Shown here piece by piece: positions 5,572 to 6,031 of a stretch of 6,031 nt of DNA; position 1 is the stretch's first letter; each line of letters begins with the position of its first letter. The position numbers and the translations under genes are program-made. Source of the stretch: Spirochaetaceae bacterium (GTDB lineage Bacteria; Spirochaetota; Spirochaetia; Treponematales; Breznakiellaceae); assembly GCA_031284645.1 (NCBI GenBank), contig JAITXS010000105.1:1-6031 (forward strand), in the 5' to 3' direction. Below the pieces are notes generated by a model. That model worked only from the letters and a program-made list of their open reading frames with translations. It searched no databases and had not been told where the DNA came from.

Positions 5572-5624
5572 GGCAAGGGTATTGGGTTTAGTAATACCAG
5601 AAAGCCCCTACCCTGCTGCCTTTT
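5572..5624 (+). repeat. competing inverted repeats ending in a T-run
   Basis: GGCAAGGGTA (5572-5581) can pair with TACCCT-GC-TGCC (5609-5620, two-base bulge) and is followed by TTTT. Alternatively GGTATT (5578-5583) pairs with AATACC (5593-5598); the two pairings share bases and exclude each other. The layout resembles a terminator with an alternative fold, upstream of the Rpn gene, but no transcript entering it is known. It may be part of the same repeat element as 5463-5515. Confidence 0.35.
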
Positions 5625-5711
5625 ATACTTGTTTCTGTTCAATTTTGTAAAATGCACTTTTTCTGCAGATACATTAAAGCAAAAAGCACGTACTCCTCTA
5701 TAAACAGTATC

Positions 5712-6031
5712 ATGTCAATAAACAGAAATTATAAGGACAGTGTTTTTGTGCGGATTTTTAGCAACGGCGAACGCCTGCGGGAATTGTATAACGCCGTCTC
5801 GGGCTCGGCTTGCGATTCCTCCGTGCCGATTGAGATTAACACCCTCTCCGAGGTTCTGTTTAAAGACCGCAAGAACGATATCTCGTTTTTACTGGGCAAT
5901 AAAATTATCGTCCTCATTGAGCATCAGTCTACGATAAGTCCGAATATGCCGTTGCGTATCCTGGCCTACGCAACACGGGTTTACGAGAAAATAATCAAGG
6001 ATAAACAGGCAATCTACCGGCGTACATTGCT
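5712..6031 (+). CDS. Rpn-family recombination-promoting nuclease / putative transposase (PD-(D/E)XK, 3' end beyond window)
   Basis: The first 106 residues are visible, open to the right edge. The opening NRNYKDSVFVRIFSN (4-18), then RELYNAV (23-29), NDISFLLGNKIIVLIEHQST (55-74) and NMPLRILAYATRVYEKII (78-95) form the N-terminal signature of the Rpn/PDDEXK_2 family, in which the aspartate of NDISF and the glutamate of EHQS belong to the nuclease core. Relatives of this family can promote recombination by DNA cleavage; many copies are scattered in genomes of Treponema and gut Firmicutes, and the word 'transposase' in their names is not well supported. The ATG at 5712 was chosen because family members begin shortly before YKDSVF; it has no clear Shine-Dalgarno site. 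An in-frame ATG at 5652 would add 20 residues that do not look like the family. Whether the gene is intact cannot be judged here. Confidence 0.85.
   Translation, partial: MSINRNYKDSVFVRIFSNGERLRELYNAVSGSACDSSVPIEINTLSEVLFKDRKNDISFLLGNKIIVLIEHQSTISPNMPLRILAYATRVYEKIIKDKQAIYRRTL

Larger units (their letters stand above)
5354..5711. other. divergent intergenic region between nrdR and the Rpn-family gene
   Basis: Both flanking genes point away from this 358-base stretch. The nrdR-proximal third is AT-rich and holds the promoter and NrdR box. The middle (about 5463-5620) is GC-rich and full of direct and inverted repeats. The part next to the Rpn gene is AT-rich again, with no promoter I can support. 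Short reading frames on both strands in the repeats (for example 5445-5657 minus) show only repeat-derived low-complexity sequence, not a gene. Confidence 0.55.

Noticed and set aside
5445..5657. 70-residue reading frame on the minus strand with a repeated RPVAL phrase
   Set aside because: The repeat in the peptide is just the 15-base direct repeat translated; the frame overlaps the nrdR promoter and has no ribosome site or recognisable fold.

Overview
The window looks like chromosomal DNA of an anaerobic bacterium, most likely a spirochaete of the Treponema type. The clues are a relaxed lipobox with serine before the lipid-modified cysteine, a Rpn/PD-(D/E)XK 'transposase' of the kind common in Treponema and other gut anaerobes, and a class III (oxygen-sensitive) ribonucleotide reductase. 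The lineage is inferred, not proven.

Layout from left to right: (i) 1-1061, minus strand: N-terminal part of a membrane sensor with an extracellular double Cache domain; its signalling domain lies outside the window. (ii) 1062-1353: gene-free leader with a good sigma-70-type promoter. (iii) 1354-1905, minus: LPP20-like lipoprotein. (iv) 2020-2061: long inverted repeat, probably the terminator of the nrd genes. (v) 2073-2660, minus: small protein made of a glycyl-radical domain of NrdD type joined to a CPQC redoxin. (vi) 2815-4902, minus: NrdD, complete from ATP-cone to zinc site but stopping before the glycyl-radical segment. (vii) 4871-5353, minus: NrdR, the ATP-cone repressor of nrd genes, overlapping nrdD by 32 bases. 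(viii) 5354-5711: divergent regulatory region with the nrdR promoter, one good NrdR box, tandem 15-base repeats and GC-rich inverted repeats. (ix) 5712-6031, plus: N-terminal part of a Rpn-family nuclease/transposase.

The central unit is nrdR - nrdD - glycyl-radical/redoxin. NrdR senses nucleotides and probably represses its own promoter and, through the overlapping gene, nrdD. NrdD would reduce ribonucleoside triphosphates under anoxia, but as encoded here it has no glycine radical site. That site (RIVGYY, followed by NWNKGK) is on the separate 195-residue protein, in frame with a thioredoxin/glutaredoxin domain. I infer a two-piece class III reductase: a catalytic subunit plus an exchangeable radical/reductant subunit. 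This is the most notable system in the window. No activase gene (nrdG) is present here.
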